DNA of 64,000 nucleotides from Perkinsus olseni (Eukaryota; Perkinsozoa; Perkinsida; Perkinsidae). Shown here one piece after another: positions 55,183 through 64,000 of the stretch; the stretch's first letter is position 1; each line of letters starts with the position of its first letter. The stretch lies in NCBI GenBank assembly GCA_013115135.1, contig JABANP010000046.1, positions 146,909-210,908 of the forward strand, written 5' to 3'. Under the pieces are notes generated by a model that had not been told where the DNA came from, searched no databases, and was given only the letters and a program-made list of their open reading frames with translations. The translations under genes and the position numbers were made by a program.

Positions 55183-57660
55183 CTAATGTCCGATCGACTT
55201 ATAGCGATCCAAAACCCAGTTAGACACATCCTTGAGCTCAACCTTAGGATCCCATCTCCACCACGAGTTCAACGAATACGGGCCAGACAGTTGTTCACGA
55301 CGTTGTTGGCGACGGGCCTCATCAGTCTCAGGCGCATAGAACCACTCGTCAGGCCGAACGTCAGAGTAAACCTCAGGCCAAGGGAAGGCCTCCTCGTTGG
55401 GGAAAGGCTGCACTCCTTCTCTCGCACGCACCGCCTCGTACTTGTAGATGTGCTGGACCAAAGCTTCAGGCTTACGCAGGCCACTATCACGACCAAGTTC
55501 ATCCTTCATCACAGGCAGGAAGGCACGGAGAGAACGAGCCACGAAGACCATACCATCAGGCCGAAGAGGCGTTACTCTGGCCAAACGTTGAACTTGATGT
55601 AGAGCACGCTCGCAGTGACGCTGACAACAACACACCACCGAGCAGTCGTTCCTTACCGGGCCATCAATATGTCCTCCTTCACAATGGTAGAAGACTGCTA
55701 GGGCAGGAACCGAGGCTGATCTTAACCATCTCAAAATACCGCTGGCCGAAACCAAATAAGGCTCAGGCCAAACATCACCATCCCTCTTCCACACCTTCGG
55801 GCCAGCAAGTAGCTCGTTGAGGAAGAGCATCTTACCAGAGACATCCCAGTCCCAAGCAGGGATCTGGCCGGCACACAAGCGATGGTTGATCACCAACTCA
55901 GCGTCGTCGGCTAAAGCTCTACAGGCAGACGGGAACCCCTTCCAGAAACCCTTGAGATCTCTGAGCTCAGCGGAGTCCTTGACCTTGATATCGTCGTCAT
56001 ATAACCACCACACGTCTCCACGACCCGCGCGGGCCGATGAACGCGGAACCACATCATTGAATCGCACGTCGGGCCGAGGTCGCAAGGCATCACCCCAGCC
56101 AGGATGAGGAACACCAGCTCGTTGAAGAACTTGATCAGTGCTCCAGTCAAAATCATTGGAAGGGCGCCTCCTAGACGGAGCGGCCGAAGCCACAAGCCGA
56201 TCTTCGGAAGAACGCACTTCCAGCGAACGCTTCTCCAGGCCATCATTTTCCTTCTCGAGGAACTGGTCGTTGACCACCGATCTCACCGTAGGGGTTGTCG
56301 AACTCATACAGGCCAGTAATCCTTCCACAGGAAACATACGAGCTTGCTCCCAAGCTCCAATATCCTCCAACAGGCTGGAGACAGCGGTCGCAACTTCAGG
56401 CGGGACCACGAACACGAAGGCAGAGGGACTCACCTCCTCCTCTAGAACCTGACGGAAACTCTCGACCGTATCCTTCCATACGTCCCCAGAGGCAGCAGTA
56501 TCCTCTGGCGAAGAAGCCGATGTCGGACCATCTTTGGAACAGGCCGAACCACCCGTAGTCCTCGGAGGAGTCGAAACATTACAAGATCCCTGAGCCAAAC
56601 CAGCATTCACAGTCCTTGGCAGTGGCAGATCACGTCTCGGAGGAGGCTTCGCCGAACGATACAGCTCACCCAACAGACCATCCAGCAAGCTGCTTGACGG
56701 ACAGGTAGCCTCCACGAAGACGAACGGCGGGTCGCCTTTCACGACGGCAGACGGCCAACGCTTATCACGACTGCGCTCAAAGACCATCAGGCTGCCACGA
56801 CCAGCATGGATGTACACCGAGTGAACGTCGACGGTAAGCTCCGACTGCATGGCATGCGCCAAGGGCCAAAGAGCAGGGTGCAGACGGGACGAACGCATAC
56901 CATCCATTAACATGCGGGCAGTAACGCCGGTCTTGAACACGGGATGAGAGATCCAGAAGTAGGGATAGATACGCCAGGCAGAACTCTTCTTGTGAACCAC
57001 CTCGTTGAACTGGCCGTCCTTATGACCCAACTTGTCAATGTGCCTCAACGCCGGTTGCAGGCGATTCTCGGTCGGGCCGTAGGGGCGCAGCTTCACAGGT
57101 GCCTGGCAGCAGTGACAGTAATACGTGTCGTCGTGGGCATAGACGGTACCACAGGCCACCAGGATCACGAAGGAGTCCATGGCCACCGGGCTCAACCGAG
57201 CTTCATCTTCGGCGTTGTAAGAAGCGGGCGGCACATCGATGACATAACGAGCACCAGCTGTCACTGAGTTCACCATGACGGTCTCATCCACGGGCTGCCA
57301 ACGAACACCCCATTGGGCAGCTCTAACCTCCTCTAACTCCCATGGCGAACCACGGGCTAGGAGGCTTCTCATTGCCTCCTGCTGGGAGAGAGCCAAGGGC
57401 CAAGGCGGACAGTACTCAGGTTGGAGGCCAACACCGAGATCCGTCCAAACCTCGTTAGTAGCGGTGTCCGTGCCGGTCACAGCGTTGTCGTCAGTAACAC
57501 GGTCCCTCCAACCACGTTCTTGAAGAGGTGCAGGCCGGCCACTCTGGCCAACCAGGGCGCCGAACTCCTCCCAGCAGTCGCCAACATCCCTCACTTCGAT
57601 CTCACGTCGCAAGGGGCTGGTCTCCACGGCCGACATAACCAAGTCGCGGAGACGGAACAT
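55183..57660 (-). CDS. Large intronless frame of unknown function (retroelement-associated?)
   Basis: Not recognised. The frame is open for 848 codons from 57729; the first ATG is at 57660, leaving about 825 residues. It is Trp-rich (WWLYDDDIKVKD, WKRDGDVWPEPY), with a Cys/His cluster near the N-terminal third (YYCHCCQAPVKLRPYG) and another toward the C-terminus (HCEGGHIDGPV, VVCCCQRHCERALHQVQRL) that could bind zinc. No signal peptide or membrane helix is seen, so an envelope role is unlikely. It is on the same strand as, and shortly 3' of, the Ty3/gypsy pol frames, is intronless unlike the host genes, and shares their GGCCGA-rich DNA. Most likely an extra ORF of that element or of a neighbouring mobile element. 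Confidence 0.55.
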   Translation of the reverse strand: MFRLRDLVMSAVETSPLRREIEVRDVGDCWEEFGALVGQSGRPAPLQERGWRDRVTDDNAVTGTDTATNEVWTDLGVGLQPEYCPPWPLALSQQEAMRSLLARGSPWELEEVRAAQWGVRWQPVDETVMVNSVTAGARYVIDVPPASYNAEDEARLSPVAMDSFVILVACGTVYAHDDTYYCHCCQAPVKLRPYGPTENRLQPALRHIDKLGHKDGQFNEVVHKKSSAWRIYPYFWISHPVFKTGVTARMLMDGMRSSRLHPALWPLAHAMQSELTVDVHSVYIHAGRGSLMVFERSRDKRWPSAVVKGDPPFVFVEATCPSSSLLDGLLGELYRSAKPPPRRDLPLPRTVNAGLAQGSCNVSTPPRTTGGSACSKDGPTSASSPEDTAASGDVWKDTVESFRQVLEEEVSPSAFVFVVPPEVATAVSSLLEDIGAWEQARMFPVEGLLACMSSTTPTVRSVVNDQFLEKENDGLEKRSLEVRSSEDRLVASAAPSRRRPSNDFDWSTDQVLQRAGVPHPGWGDALRPRPDVRFNDVVPRSSARAGRGDVWWLYDDDIKVKDSAELRDLKGFWKGFPSACRALADDAELVINHRLCAGQIPAWDWDVSGKMLFLNELLAGPKVWKRDGDVWPEPYLVSASGILRWLRSASVPALAVFYHCEGGHIDGPVRNDCSVVCCCQRHCERALHQVQRLARVTPLRPDGMVFVARSLRAFLPVMKDELGRDSGLRKPEALVQHIYKYEAVRAREGVQPFPNEEAFPWPEVYSDVRPDEWFYAPETDEARRQQRREQLSGPYSLNSWWRWDPKVELKDVSNWVLDRYKSIGH

Positions 57661-57732
57661 GGAACAGGCTGACGGACAGGCGGATAAAAACTGCAACCCA
57701 GGCACAACGCTATAACAACAATCCTTCACAAC

Positions 57733-58146
57733 TCAGCCGTAACCGCTGCTGAGCCGTTTCGCCCTCGGCACACCGCCGAGGAAACGGTCAAGGAACAACG
57801 CGCACGCATGCGCGTGACGCGCCGCGAAGCTAGGCCGCACAACCGCACCGTCCGAGCCCACCACACAGGGAAAGATTCCCTTGACAACCGTCTTCAACCG
57901 AATTCCAACCTCGCCGATGTCGTGGTCCACCAAAACCTCGTCGGAGTTATCGTTCACGACTAGCGTCGAAATCATAGTTGAACTGACGTCACAAAAATCC
58001 GTGACACAAATCCCGGGACAAGTCTGTTCCCGAAGGAACTCGTCGGAAGGCCGAAACCGTGGCCTTTTATCGAGCATCTCACTCATCGGAAGGCCGAAAC
58101 CGTGGCCTTTAATCGAGCATCCCAAACGACGAAGGACGCAACACAC
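57733..58146 (-). other. Open frame joined in phase to the 848-codon frame by one TGA
   Basis: 137 codons end at a TGA at 57735-57733, and the large frame continues in the same phase directly after it. The frame runs over the tandem hairpin repeat 58043-58121, which makes coding use doubtful. Confidence 0.3.
58043..58121. repeat. Tandem duplicated hairpin, 43-bp spacing
   Basis: Two copies of a ~36-bp unit starting TCGGAAGGCCGAAACCGTGG lie 43 bp apart and differ by one or two bases. Each can form AAGGCC...GGCCTT hairpins. They sit between pol and the large unknown frame. Confidence 0.75.
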
Positions 58147-58392
58147 TCAACCTTCGCTCCCATCCGGGTCTCACGTTCCCCGAACAGCGCTCCGGCTGAA
58201 CACAGGCACCACCAACTGGCAGCCAACAAATCACATCGGTTGATCAGGCCGACATAATCCGTGACCAGAACCCAGCGGTAGCAACGAATCGAAATAATCA
58301 AGAGCAAAACGGGGGCCCCATAGTCCAACACACGCGCGCCAAAAACAACAACAACTACTACACAACGTCAACTCAGCCGGCTCTACACTACA

Positions 58393-59216
58393 CTACGCTA
58401 CATTCTCTCCTCTCTTCCCCCACTCAGAGCCACGCGGAGGCATCTGAGTAGTAGAGGAAGAATAGGAGCCGCCCTGGCCATAATGGTCAGGACTAAAGAA
58501 GGTGGTCTGATGCCTGGTTCGTGCTGAACGTCGAGAACCAACTGGGCCAACCTGGCCACTCTGTTGAGCGTTGGCATCGTCGGTGACCACCGTCGCGGCC
58601 GGAACCGATCCGACCGGGGGGTTGCCTCCGTCTTGAGGCACGGCCGCAGGGGCTTGTGCAGGGGGTGCAGGGGAATGCACAGGCTGACTCTGCGGCGAAT
58701 CATGATCCTCCACGGGCTGCTCGGGGCTGTCTAAGTGGAGGCTTGGCGAGCTCGGGGGTGAGCGTCGTCGTACTCAGGCGCGGTAACTACTGAAATGTCG
58801 TCCAGGGCAGTGTAAGTCGATCCACGCGGACTTCCCAAAACACTCGTCACGGAGTGTTCGTCCTCACTCCCCTTGAACCTGAGCACAAGGAACGGAATTC
58901 TCAGCAACATTCTCACCCTCCTGAGTAAGCGGCTGGAGAGGCACTCTCCAGCGGAGGCTCCAAGGCCGGAGACCTCACAGCCTCAGGCTGCACCTCTGGC
59001 AGGTCAGCCTCTTCACTAGGAGAAGGGGGCCTCGGGACCTCCCTCCCCAGTATCATGTTGTTCGACTAACGGGGCGGCGTCGTACTCATCAAAAGCCTCG
59101 GGAGCGAACCCATAGCCACGGTTAACGTCAGCCACCGGGGCTTCCTGCCCGGGTGCTGGCGGTATCTCAGGCGCCGAAGACGGTGGCGGCAACGTCTCTC
59201 TCCCGGTCGTCCCCAA
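58393..59216 (-). CDS. Retroelement pol C-terminal tail, Pro-rich
   Basis: Pro/Ala/Glu-rich frames (59216-59016 and 58713-58393) follow the integrase. They include RRSARTRHQTTFFSPDHYG, like the basic tails that end many gypsy polyproteins. Stops and frame changes separate the pieces. No catalytic feature. Confidence 0.4.
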
Positions 59217-60300
59217 ACGGAAATTCGGGGATGTTCGGGGCCTCTCGCACAGGGGTTGGTCGTTGACGGGCGATACCGAGCTCGGCCGGGACGCACTCAG
59301 GCTGTAGTGAGTCGTTGATCACGTGGTCGACAGAAATGACTTTCTCCACCATGTCTGGCCAACGGCGTAACACCACAGTCTTCTCATTGGTGCCCGGGAC
59401 GAACTTCAGCACATACCAGTTCGGCTGCCAACGAGGCAGGAGTTTGTGGCCGGGGGTCGCTGTTCGGAAAATCCTTAGAAGTACTCGCTGGCCGATGTAG
59501 AATACTCGGCGTTGTTGATGGCCAGCTTCCGCTTGCTGCCGGTGGGCTGACGATCGGCTGACGACCCATTGGTCGACTATATCCGCCAGCCTGGCCTTGA
59601 CGAAGGATGCATGTTCGGCGTAACCTGTGGGGTCGAATAAAAACTCTGTGTACTGATCGAAAGAAGGCAGGAAGGAGCACCGCGATTCCCGATTGAACAT
59701 CAAGTAGAACGGGCTGTACCCCGTGCTGCTATGCACAGAGGTATTGTACGACCACAACAAAGGCCGCAACCACTGCTTCCAGCTTCCCGAAGACACATGA
59801 GTTCTTAACAGGCCTAAAATGGTAGCGTTGAACCTCTCCACGGCCCCATTGGCGCATGGATGATACACACTGGTTCTCGCTTTCGTTACACCTAACAATT
59901 GTAGTACTTCTAAAAATAACTGACTTTCAAAGGCCGGACCCTGATCCGAGAGCAGACGCTGCGGCGGACCAAAAATGGAGAACAAGTGCAGCAGACATCG
60001 GTTGCCTCCTCGGCCGACTCTCCCCGTACCGGGAAAGCATCGGCCCACTTCGTGAAATGGTCCACCACCACCAGCAGTTTGAGATGCCATCGGGCGCCGG
60101 GGCCACCGTGAGAAAGTCGACAGCCACTGTTCTCCATGGCGTGCCAATCGGCAAGGGCATCGCCGGGCCGACAGGAGGCCGATGACCCTTAGCAATCTGG
60201 CACTGCTGACAAGCCGCCACGTGCTCGGCAACGTCCTCTCGCCATCGTAGGCCAGTAACACAACCGCCGCAACTTCTCCAAATTCCGATCCCGTCCGAAG
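59167..60300 (-). pseudogene. Retroelement integrase region, frame-broken
   Basis: The zinc-binding HHCC region spans the end of the RT frame (FHEHDGHFGRDRNLEKLRRL) and the next frame (HVAACQQCQIAKGH), needing one base skipped near 60240. Core acids are present: VAVDFLTV, LLSDQGPAFES and NGAVERFNATI for the DDE triad. Two further frame changes are needed near 60100 (to LLVVVDHFTKWADAFPV) and near 60005 (to RCLLHLFSIFGPPQR). After that the frame is open to 59167. Integrase would insert the cDNA into the genome; this copy is unlikely to be active as read. Confidence 0.75.
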
Positions 60301-62411
60301 TGGCCGTCGTGCTCATGGAAGTGCTGCATGACTTCTTGCCGAACAGATGACGCTACGACCGGCACCCATCTCGCTTCATCCTCAGGCAGGAAGTGAGCCA
60401 GACGAACCAACACGTTATCGGCAATGTCCAGAACATTCCACAGCTTCTTATAAGGCCGCAACGGGGGAATCTTGAACTCTGTCCTGGCCAGCGGTTGGGG
60501 ATCTTGGCGTCGCTCCCTCACCTCCGCGATGATGGGATCATCATTCTGCTGCCGCACGATATCCTCCCTCGACCAATGCTCCGCAATGGACAACACGCAG
60601 GCCGGCCGGCAGCTCGCTGGCAGTCGAGGGAACGGCCATGGCACATCGTCATCGTCCCCAGAAACAGCGGCCGCAGCCGGGGCTGATGGCAAGTGCTCTA
60701 GGAACTCATCCGTCGGGGCCGTCCTTAACCTCGAGAGCGCGTCGGCAGCCTTGTTCACCTTTCCTTCCACGTATCGTACAGTGAAGGAATACTGGCTCAT
60801 AGCCAGCAACCAACGCTGTACCTTGGCCGAATTGGAGGTCGTGATCCATTGCAAGGGGCGGTGATCAGACAAAACAACTAGATCTAGCGGGTAACCTAAA
60901 AAGAACGTGCGGAAGTGATCCAACGCTTTGAAGATGGCGTAAGCCTCCTTCTCGTAGACAGGCCACCTCAGCTGGGCTCCGGAGAGGGCCTGGCTGTAGA
61001 AAGCCAGAGGCCTCCCTTGTTGCTCCAACACCGCACCTATGGCGTAGTCCGAGGCGTCCGTGACCAGTTGGAAGGGCTGCTCGAAGTCCGGGTAGGCCAA
61101 GGCCGGCAAGGCCGCAAGGCTAGACTTGAGATATAAGAAGGCCGCGTCGTGCTCCTCTCCCCACTCTATCCACGAGGCTGTTGTTCTTCTCCTTTTACAG
61201 GCGGACTCCAAGGCATACAAGGGCCGCACAACCGAAGAGAAGTGACTGACAAAATGCCGATAGTAACCAGCCAGGCCGATGAATGACCTAAGCTCGCTAG
61301 CAGTAGTGGGAACAGGCCATCGGAGCACCGCTTCAACCTTGGCAGCATCCGGGGTCATACCCTTCTCATTGAACACGTGTCCGAGGTAACCCACCTCCGA
61401 CCGAGCAATCTCGCACTTGTCACCCGCGATGGTCAAGTTGGCCTCCTCCAACAGGCGGAACACCTCTTCCAAATGCCGAAGGTGCTCCTCGTGACTACGA
61501 CTGAACACCAGGACGTCGTCGAGGTATACCCGCACGAAGGGGAGGTGTCCCAACACCATGTCCATCAACCTCTGAAAGGTGGCCGGGGCCGAAGCCAGGC
61601 CGAACGGCATACGGCACCACTCGTACAACGGGAACCCTGGGCCTGGGCAGAAGGCCGTCTTGTGCTGGTCCTCAGGCCGTACCGGCAGTTGCCAATAACC
61701 ACTCCTCAGATCCAGAGTCGAAAACACCTTGGCGTGACTGAGATGTTCCTGGACGTCGTCAGGCCGGGGGACAGGGTAGGCCTCAGTGTGACAGGCCTGG
61801 TTCAACTTACGATAATCGACACACATGCGCACCTTTCCGTTCTTTTTGGGAACATATACGCACGGGAACCGCCAGGCCGAGGTGGACCTCCTTATGACGC
61901 CAAGCTCCTCCATCTCATGGAGCTGGGCCTCGATGTCCTCCCGCCATTTATGGGGCACGGGACGGACTCGTTCCACCACCGGGGTGTCGTCGTGGGTGTT
62001 CACGCGATGTTGCACCTTATCACATTGTCCGGGCCGAAGAGAAAATAGCTGACCGAACTTCTCGCAAAGCGATTGGAAAGGCCGTAGCTCCGGCCTTCCC
62101 TTGTCGATATCAGGCAACTGCTTCTCCTCGGCGCGGAAGTCGGGGATGGCGAAACGAAGCGCACCCGCGATGTCGTCATCGTCTAGCTCGTTCATGTCAC
62201 ACCCCGGGGGAGGCCACTTCTCTGGCGCGGTCAGGACAACGCCCTTCGGCAACTGAGTCGGCGCAAACGACCGAATCTGCCCCTTACCAGGGACCTTCAG
62301 CCCTTGCCGGGCCAACTCTTCGTCGGTGAGGGGCTGCACGTGTGGCTGGGCTGCCATGGCATAGACGGAACGGACGGGATCATTCAGAACCATCTGGAAA
62401 TCATCAAGCAA
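60189..62411 (-). CDS. Retroelement reverse transcriptase-RNase H
   Basis: A 740-codon frame. RT motifs: FPCVYVPKKNGKVRMCVDYR, FSTLDLRSGYWQLPV, GLASAPATFQRLMD and the catalytic VRVYLDDVLVFS. The connection has LRSFIGLAGYYRHFV. RNase H has LVTDASDYAIGAVLEQQG, RPLAFYSQALSG, YEKEAYAIFKALDHF and LSDHRPLQW, with the expected D, E and D residues. It copies element RNA into DNA and degrades the template. The uninterrupted length suggests recent insertion or selection, at odds with the broken integrase part. Confidence 0.92.
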   Translation of the reverse strand: MLDDFQMVLNDPVRSVYAMAAQPHVQPLTDEELARQGLKVPGKGQIRSFAPTQLPKGVVLTAPEKWPPPGCDMNELDDDDIAGALRFAIPDFRAEEKQLPDIDKGRPELRPFQSLCEKFGQLFSLRPGQCDKVQHRVNTHDDTPVVERVRPVPHKWREDIEAQLHEMEELGVIRRSTSAWRFPCVYVPKKNGKVRMCVDYRKLNQACHTEAYPVPRPDDVQEHLSHAKVFSTLDLRSGYWQLPVRPEDQHKTAFCPGPGFPLYEWCRMPFGLASAPATFQRLMDMVLGHLPFVRVYLDDVLVFSRSHEEHLRHLEEVFRLLEEANLTIAGDKCEIARSEVGYLGHVFNEKGMTPDAAKVEAVLRWPVPTTASELRSFIGLAGYYRHFVSHFSSVVRPLYALESACKRRRTTASWIEWGEEHDAAFLYLKSSLAALPALAYPDFEQPFQLVTDASDYAIGAVLEQQGRPLAFYSQALSGAQLRWPVYEKEAYAIFKALDHFRTFFLGYPLDLVVLSDHRPLQWITTSNSAKVQRWLLAMSQYSFTVRYVEGKVNKAADALSRLRTAPTDEFLEHLPSAPAAAAVSGDDDDVPWPFPRLPASCRPACVLSIAEHWSREDIVRQQNDDPIIAEVRERRQDPQPLARTEFKIPPLRPYKKLWNVLDIADNVLVRLAHFLPEDEARWVPVVASSVRQEVMQHFHEHDGHFGRDRNLEKLRRLCYWPTMARGRCRARGGLSAVPDC

Positions 62412-62577
62412 CTTATCCCACTCGTCCCGAGTGGGCCGCCCTTCTAAAATGTCGGGCGATCCTTAAAATCTGGCTGCCCCTCCTCATGAGGTGCGCAAGC
62501 CGAATCGCCGTCTACTTCCAGTTTGACAAGCCACTTCACATTTCTCAACGCTGGCAGTCACCCAGGCTGCCGAACTA

Positions 62578-63228
62578 TCAAGCCGTCCCCCACCAGTTGC
62601 CTTCCGGGGGCCCCTGGCCCTCATTAATTAATTGCCGACACTCCTCAGTTTGAGTAGAAGCGGCCGCCCTTTGCTTCGGCATCAGGCTACTCGGGCCGGA
62701 GGCAATGCTCGGGCCACGAGACACCTTCCCCGTCGGACTCCTCCCCTGCAGGGACGTCGTCTGGGTCTCGCCATACGGCAAAGTTAAACCATCCCCCACT
62801 CGCACTGTATCCATCTCCCATCTCAGCGCATTAGCTGAGCCCAAGTCGAACGCATATGGAGCAGCCGGTCCCGCACTTCGGGCCGTACTACTCCTCAACT
62901 CGATCGGGTTCTGCTCATAGAGCACGTTGAACCCGAAATGTCTTAAGAAATCATGACCTAGAATAATCGGGAAGGCCAACGAATCGCAAACGTACACAGA
63001 CATGGTACAACGAAGTCCCTTGGAGACACCCTGACGACGGGCCAAGTAAGAGGCCGTCGCCGCCTCCGCAGACTCATACACGAAGAAGTCAAGATTAACG
63101 GTGCCAACAATGGCAAATTCAGACTTATCCACAGTCAGTAGTTGACATCCATCCACGGGCTGCACAGTGAGACCTTCAGGCAGCTGAGACTGAGATACCA
63201 AGGTAGCACAGCAGCCAGTGTCTACCAA
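62578..63228 (-). CDS. Retroelement aspartic protease region
   Basis: The frame contains the retropepsin active site LVDTGCCATLVS (63228 side), a strand pattern IVGTVNLDFFV, and IILGHDFLRHFGFNVLYEQ, the second conserved part of retropepsins. A Ser/Pro-rich linker follows. It would cleave the gag-pol polyprotein. It is in a different frame from both gag and RT. Confidence 0.75.
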   Translation of the reverse strand: MVDTGCCATLVSQSQLPEGLTVQPVDGCQLLTVDKSEFAIVGTVNLDFFVYESAEAATASYLARRQGVSKGLRCTMSVYVCDSLAFPIILGHDFLRHFGFNVLYEQNPIELRSSTARSAGPAAPYAFDLGSANALRWEMDTVRVGDGLTLPYGETQTTSLQGRSPTGKVSRGPSIASGPSSLMPKQRAAASTQTEECRQLINEGQGPPEGNWWGTA

Positions 63229-63347
63229 GGCACGAAATAAACCTCGCCACTGACCATGGGGAGAAATAAAATCGGTGAGCAGGAAGAGTCCTCTATCCCC
63301 ACCGATAGGATAGAGAACCGTATCTTCCCTAGGCGACCGCGGGCTGC

Positions 63348-63839
63348 TTAGCGGCCGCCCTCCTCGTTTCCCGCCGGGGCCTTGTCCTTCAGCTTAGGGC
63401 AGTTGCGGGCCCGGTGCTCAGCCTGGCCGCAGACGAAACATCCCTTGTCAAACTTCTTCTCCGGGCAGTGAAAGACGTAGTGACCACCTTGACAGATAGG
63501 ACACTTCTTCACCGGGGGGAACCTTCTCGCACCCTTCCCTTTACCCTGCACATCACCCGGAGGAGCAGACTTCAACCCCTTAACCTCTTGGATAACCGCC
63601 TGCATAGTCTCAGTGAACGCCCTTATGGTATCCGGGAGGATCGCCTCAGCGGCCACCGCGGCCTGACGAGGCTGCCTGTTCTTCTCTGGGGGCTCTTCGA
63701 AGGAGGTGTGGTCCTCGACAATGCGGCACATCTCTGCTACCGTAGAGGGCTTCTTGTTCCTCAAGGCCGTCTTCGCTCCCCCAGAAACGTTGGCGATGAG
63801 GCGGTCCAATACCATACGCCCTCTTGTCTTCTCAGGCAA
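63348..63839 (-). CDS. Retroelement gag, nucleocapsid end
   Basis: The frame runs to a stop at 63348 and holds two cysteine-histidine zinc knuckles: CPICQGGHYVFHCPEKK and CFVCGQAEHRARNCP, preceded by a helical matrix/capsid-like part. It is probably open at its 5' side, since more coding DNA lies toward the window edge (63840-64000). Gag packages the element RNA. Confidence 0.75.
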   Translation of the reverse strand: MPEKTRGRMVLDRLIANVSGGAKTALRNKKPSTVAEMCRIVEDHTSFEEPPEKNRQPRQAAVAAEAILPDTIRAFTETMQAVIQEVKGLKSAPPGDVQGKGKGARRFPPVKKCPICQGGHYVFHCPEKKFDKGCFVCGQAEHRARNCPKLKDKAPAGNEEGGR

Positions 63840-64000
63840 CCGGTCGGCCTCAGGCAGCGTGGCGTTGTACTCATCAATGGCCGTAAAGAGCTTCGTGACG
63901 AACAGGCCGATCTTAGACTTGCGGTCCCACTTTGCCGCGTTGGAACCGCTCTAACGATAGATCGGCCACACTCCGGTCGAAGAGGTCGAGCAACAATGCC

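Larger units (their letters stand above)
58393..64000 (-). mobile_element. Ty3/gypsy LTR retrotransposon (5' end outside window)
   Basis: On the minus strand the order gag zinc knuckles, protease, reverse transcriptase, RNase H, integrase is that of Ty3/gypsy (Metaviridae) elements. Successive domains are in different frames, and the integrase part has further breaks, so this copy is probably dead or uses frameshifts. No LTR pair can be tested because the element leaves the window on the gag side. Confidence 0.85.

Noticed and set aside
1..64000. CRISPR arrays, bacterial operons, rRNA genes
   Set aside because: None seen: no spaced identical repeats, no ribosome binding site pattern, no rRNA signatures.

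Overview
The window reads as nuclear DNA of a microbial eukaryote, most likely a Perkinsus-type alveolate. That placement is an inference from gene content and style: many short GT-AG introns of about 40-90 nt, compact genes on both strands, eukaryote-only proteins (PA28, exonuclease 1, CstF-77, glucosidase II beta, QSOX), a family of short secreted proteins with no obvious relatives, and a Ty3/gypsy element. No bacterial operon, CRISPR array or rRNA was seen. Almost every host gene is split, so most coordinates are gene spans and exon joins were read by eye.

Layout. 0.16-1.6 kb (-): drug/metabolite-type transporter. 2.35-5.98 kb (+): mitochondrial Rieske/FAD oxidoreductase of AIFM3 type. 6.6-8.1 kb (+): RRM-like protein. 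8.7-12.8 kb (+): CstF-77/Rna14-like HAT protein, followed by a Q-rich protein to 14.6 kb and an unplaced reading frame to 15.17 kb. 15.2-17.0 kb (-): cationic amino acid transporter type permease. 18.08-24.83 kb (+): three tandem PA28/REG proteasome activator genes with the same exon plan. 25.06-26.65 kb (+): quiescin sulfhydryl oxidase. 26.89-30.3 kb (+): exonuclease 1. 30.3-32.9 kb: tRNA-like elements and unplaced exons. 32.9-40.7 kb (-): a PHYLLO-like MenF-MenD-MenH gene of the menaquinone/phylloquinone pathway. 41.66-44.95 kb (+): long-chain acyl-CoA synthetase, divergent from it. 45.1-48.6 kb (+): unrecognised split genes, the second coiled-coil-rich. 49.1-50.0 and 53.8-54.6 kb (-): two paralogous secreted proteins, each followed by a copy of a ~155-bp repeat. 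51.1-53.4 kb (+): glucosidase II beta subunit. 55.2-57.7 kb (-): an 848-codon intronless frame of unknown function. 58.4-64.0 kb (-): Ty3/gypsy retroelement (gag, protease, RT-RNase H, integrase), with its 5' end outside the window.

Functional themes: proteasome regulation (PA28 x3), secretory-pathway folding (QSOX, glucosidase II beta), RNA 3' processing (CstF-77), DNA repair (EXO1) and naphthoquinone biosynthesis (MenF-D-H).

The most unusual signals cut across genes. Two short sequence motifs (called A and B here) recur inside ~40-85-nt introns of unrelated genes, always in the sense orientation and about 10-28 nt before the 3' splice site. tRNA-derived elements sit antisense inside introns. 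Several otherwise clear genes need one base skipped (+1) to keep their conserved frame.
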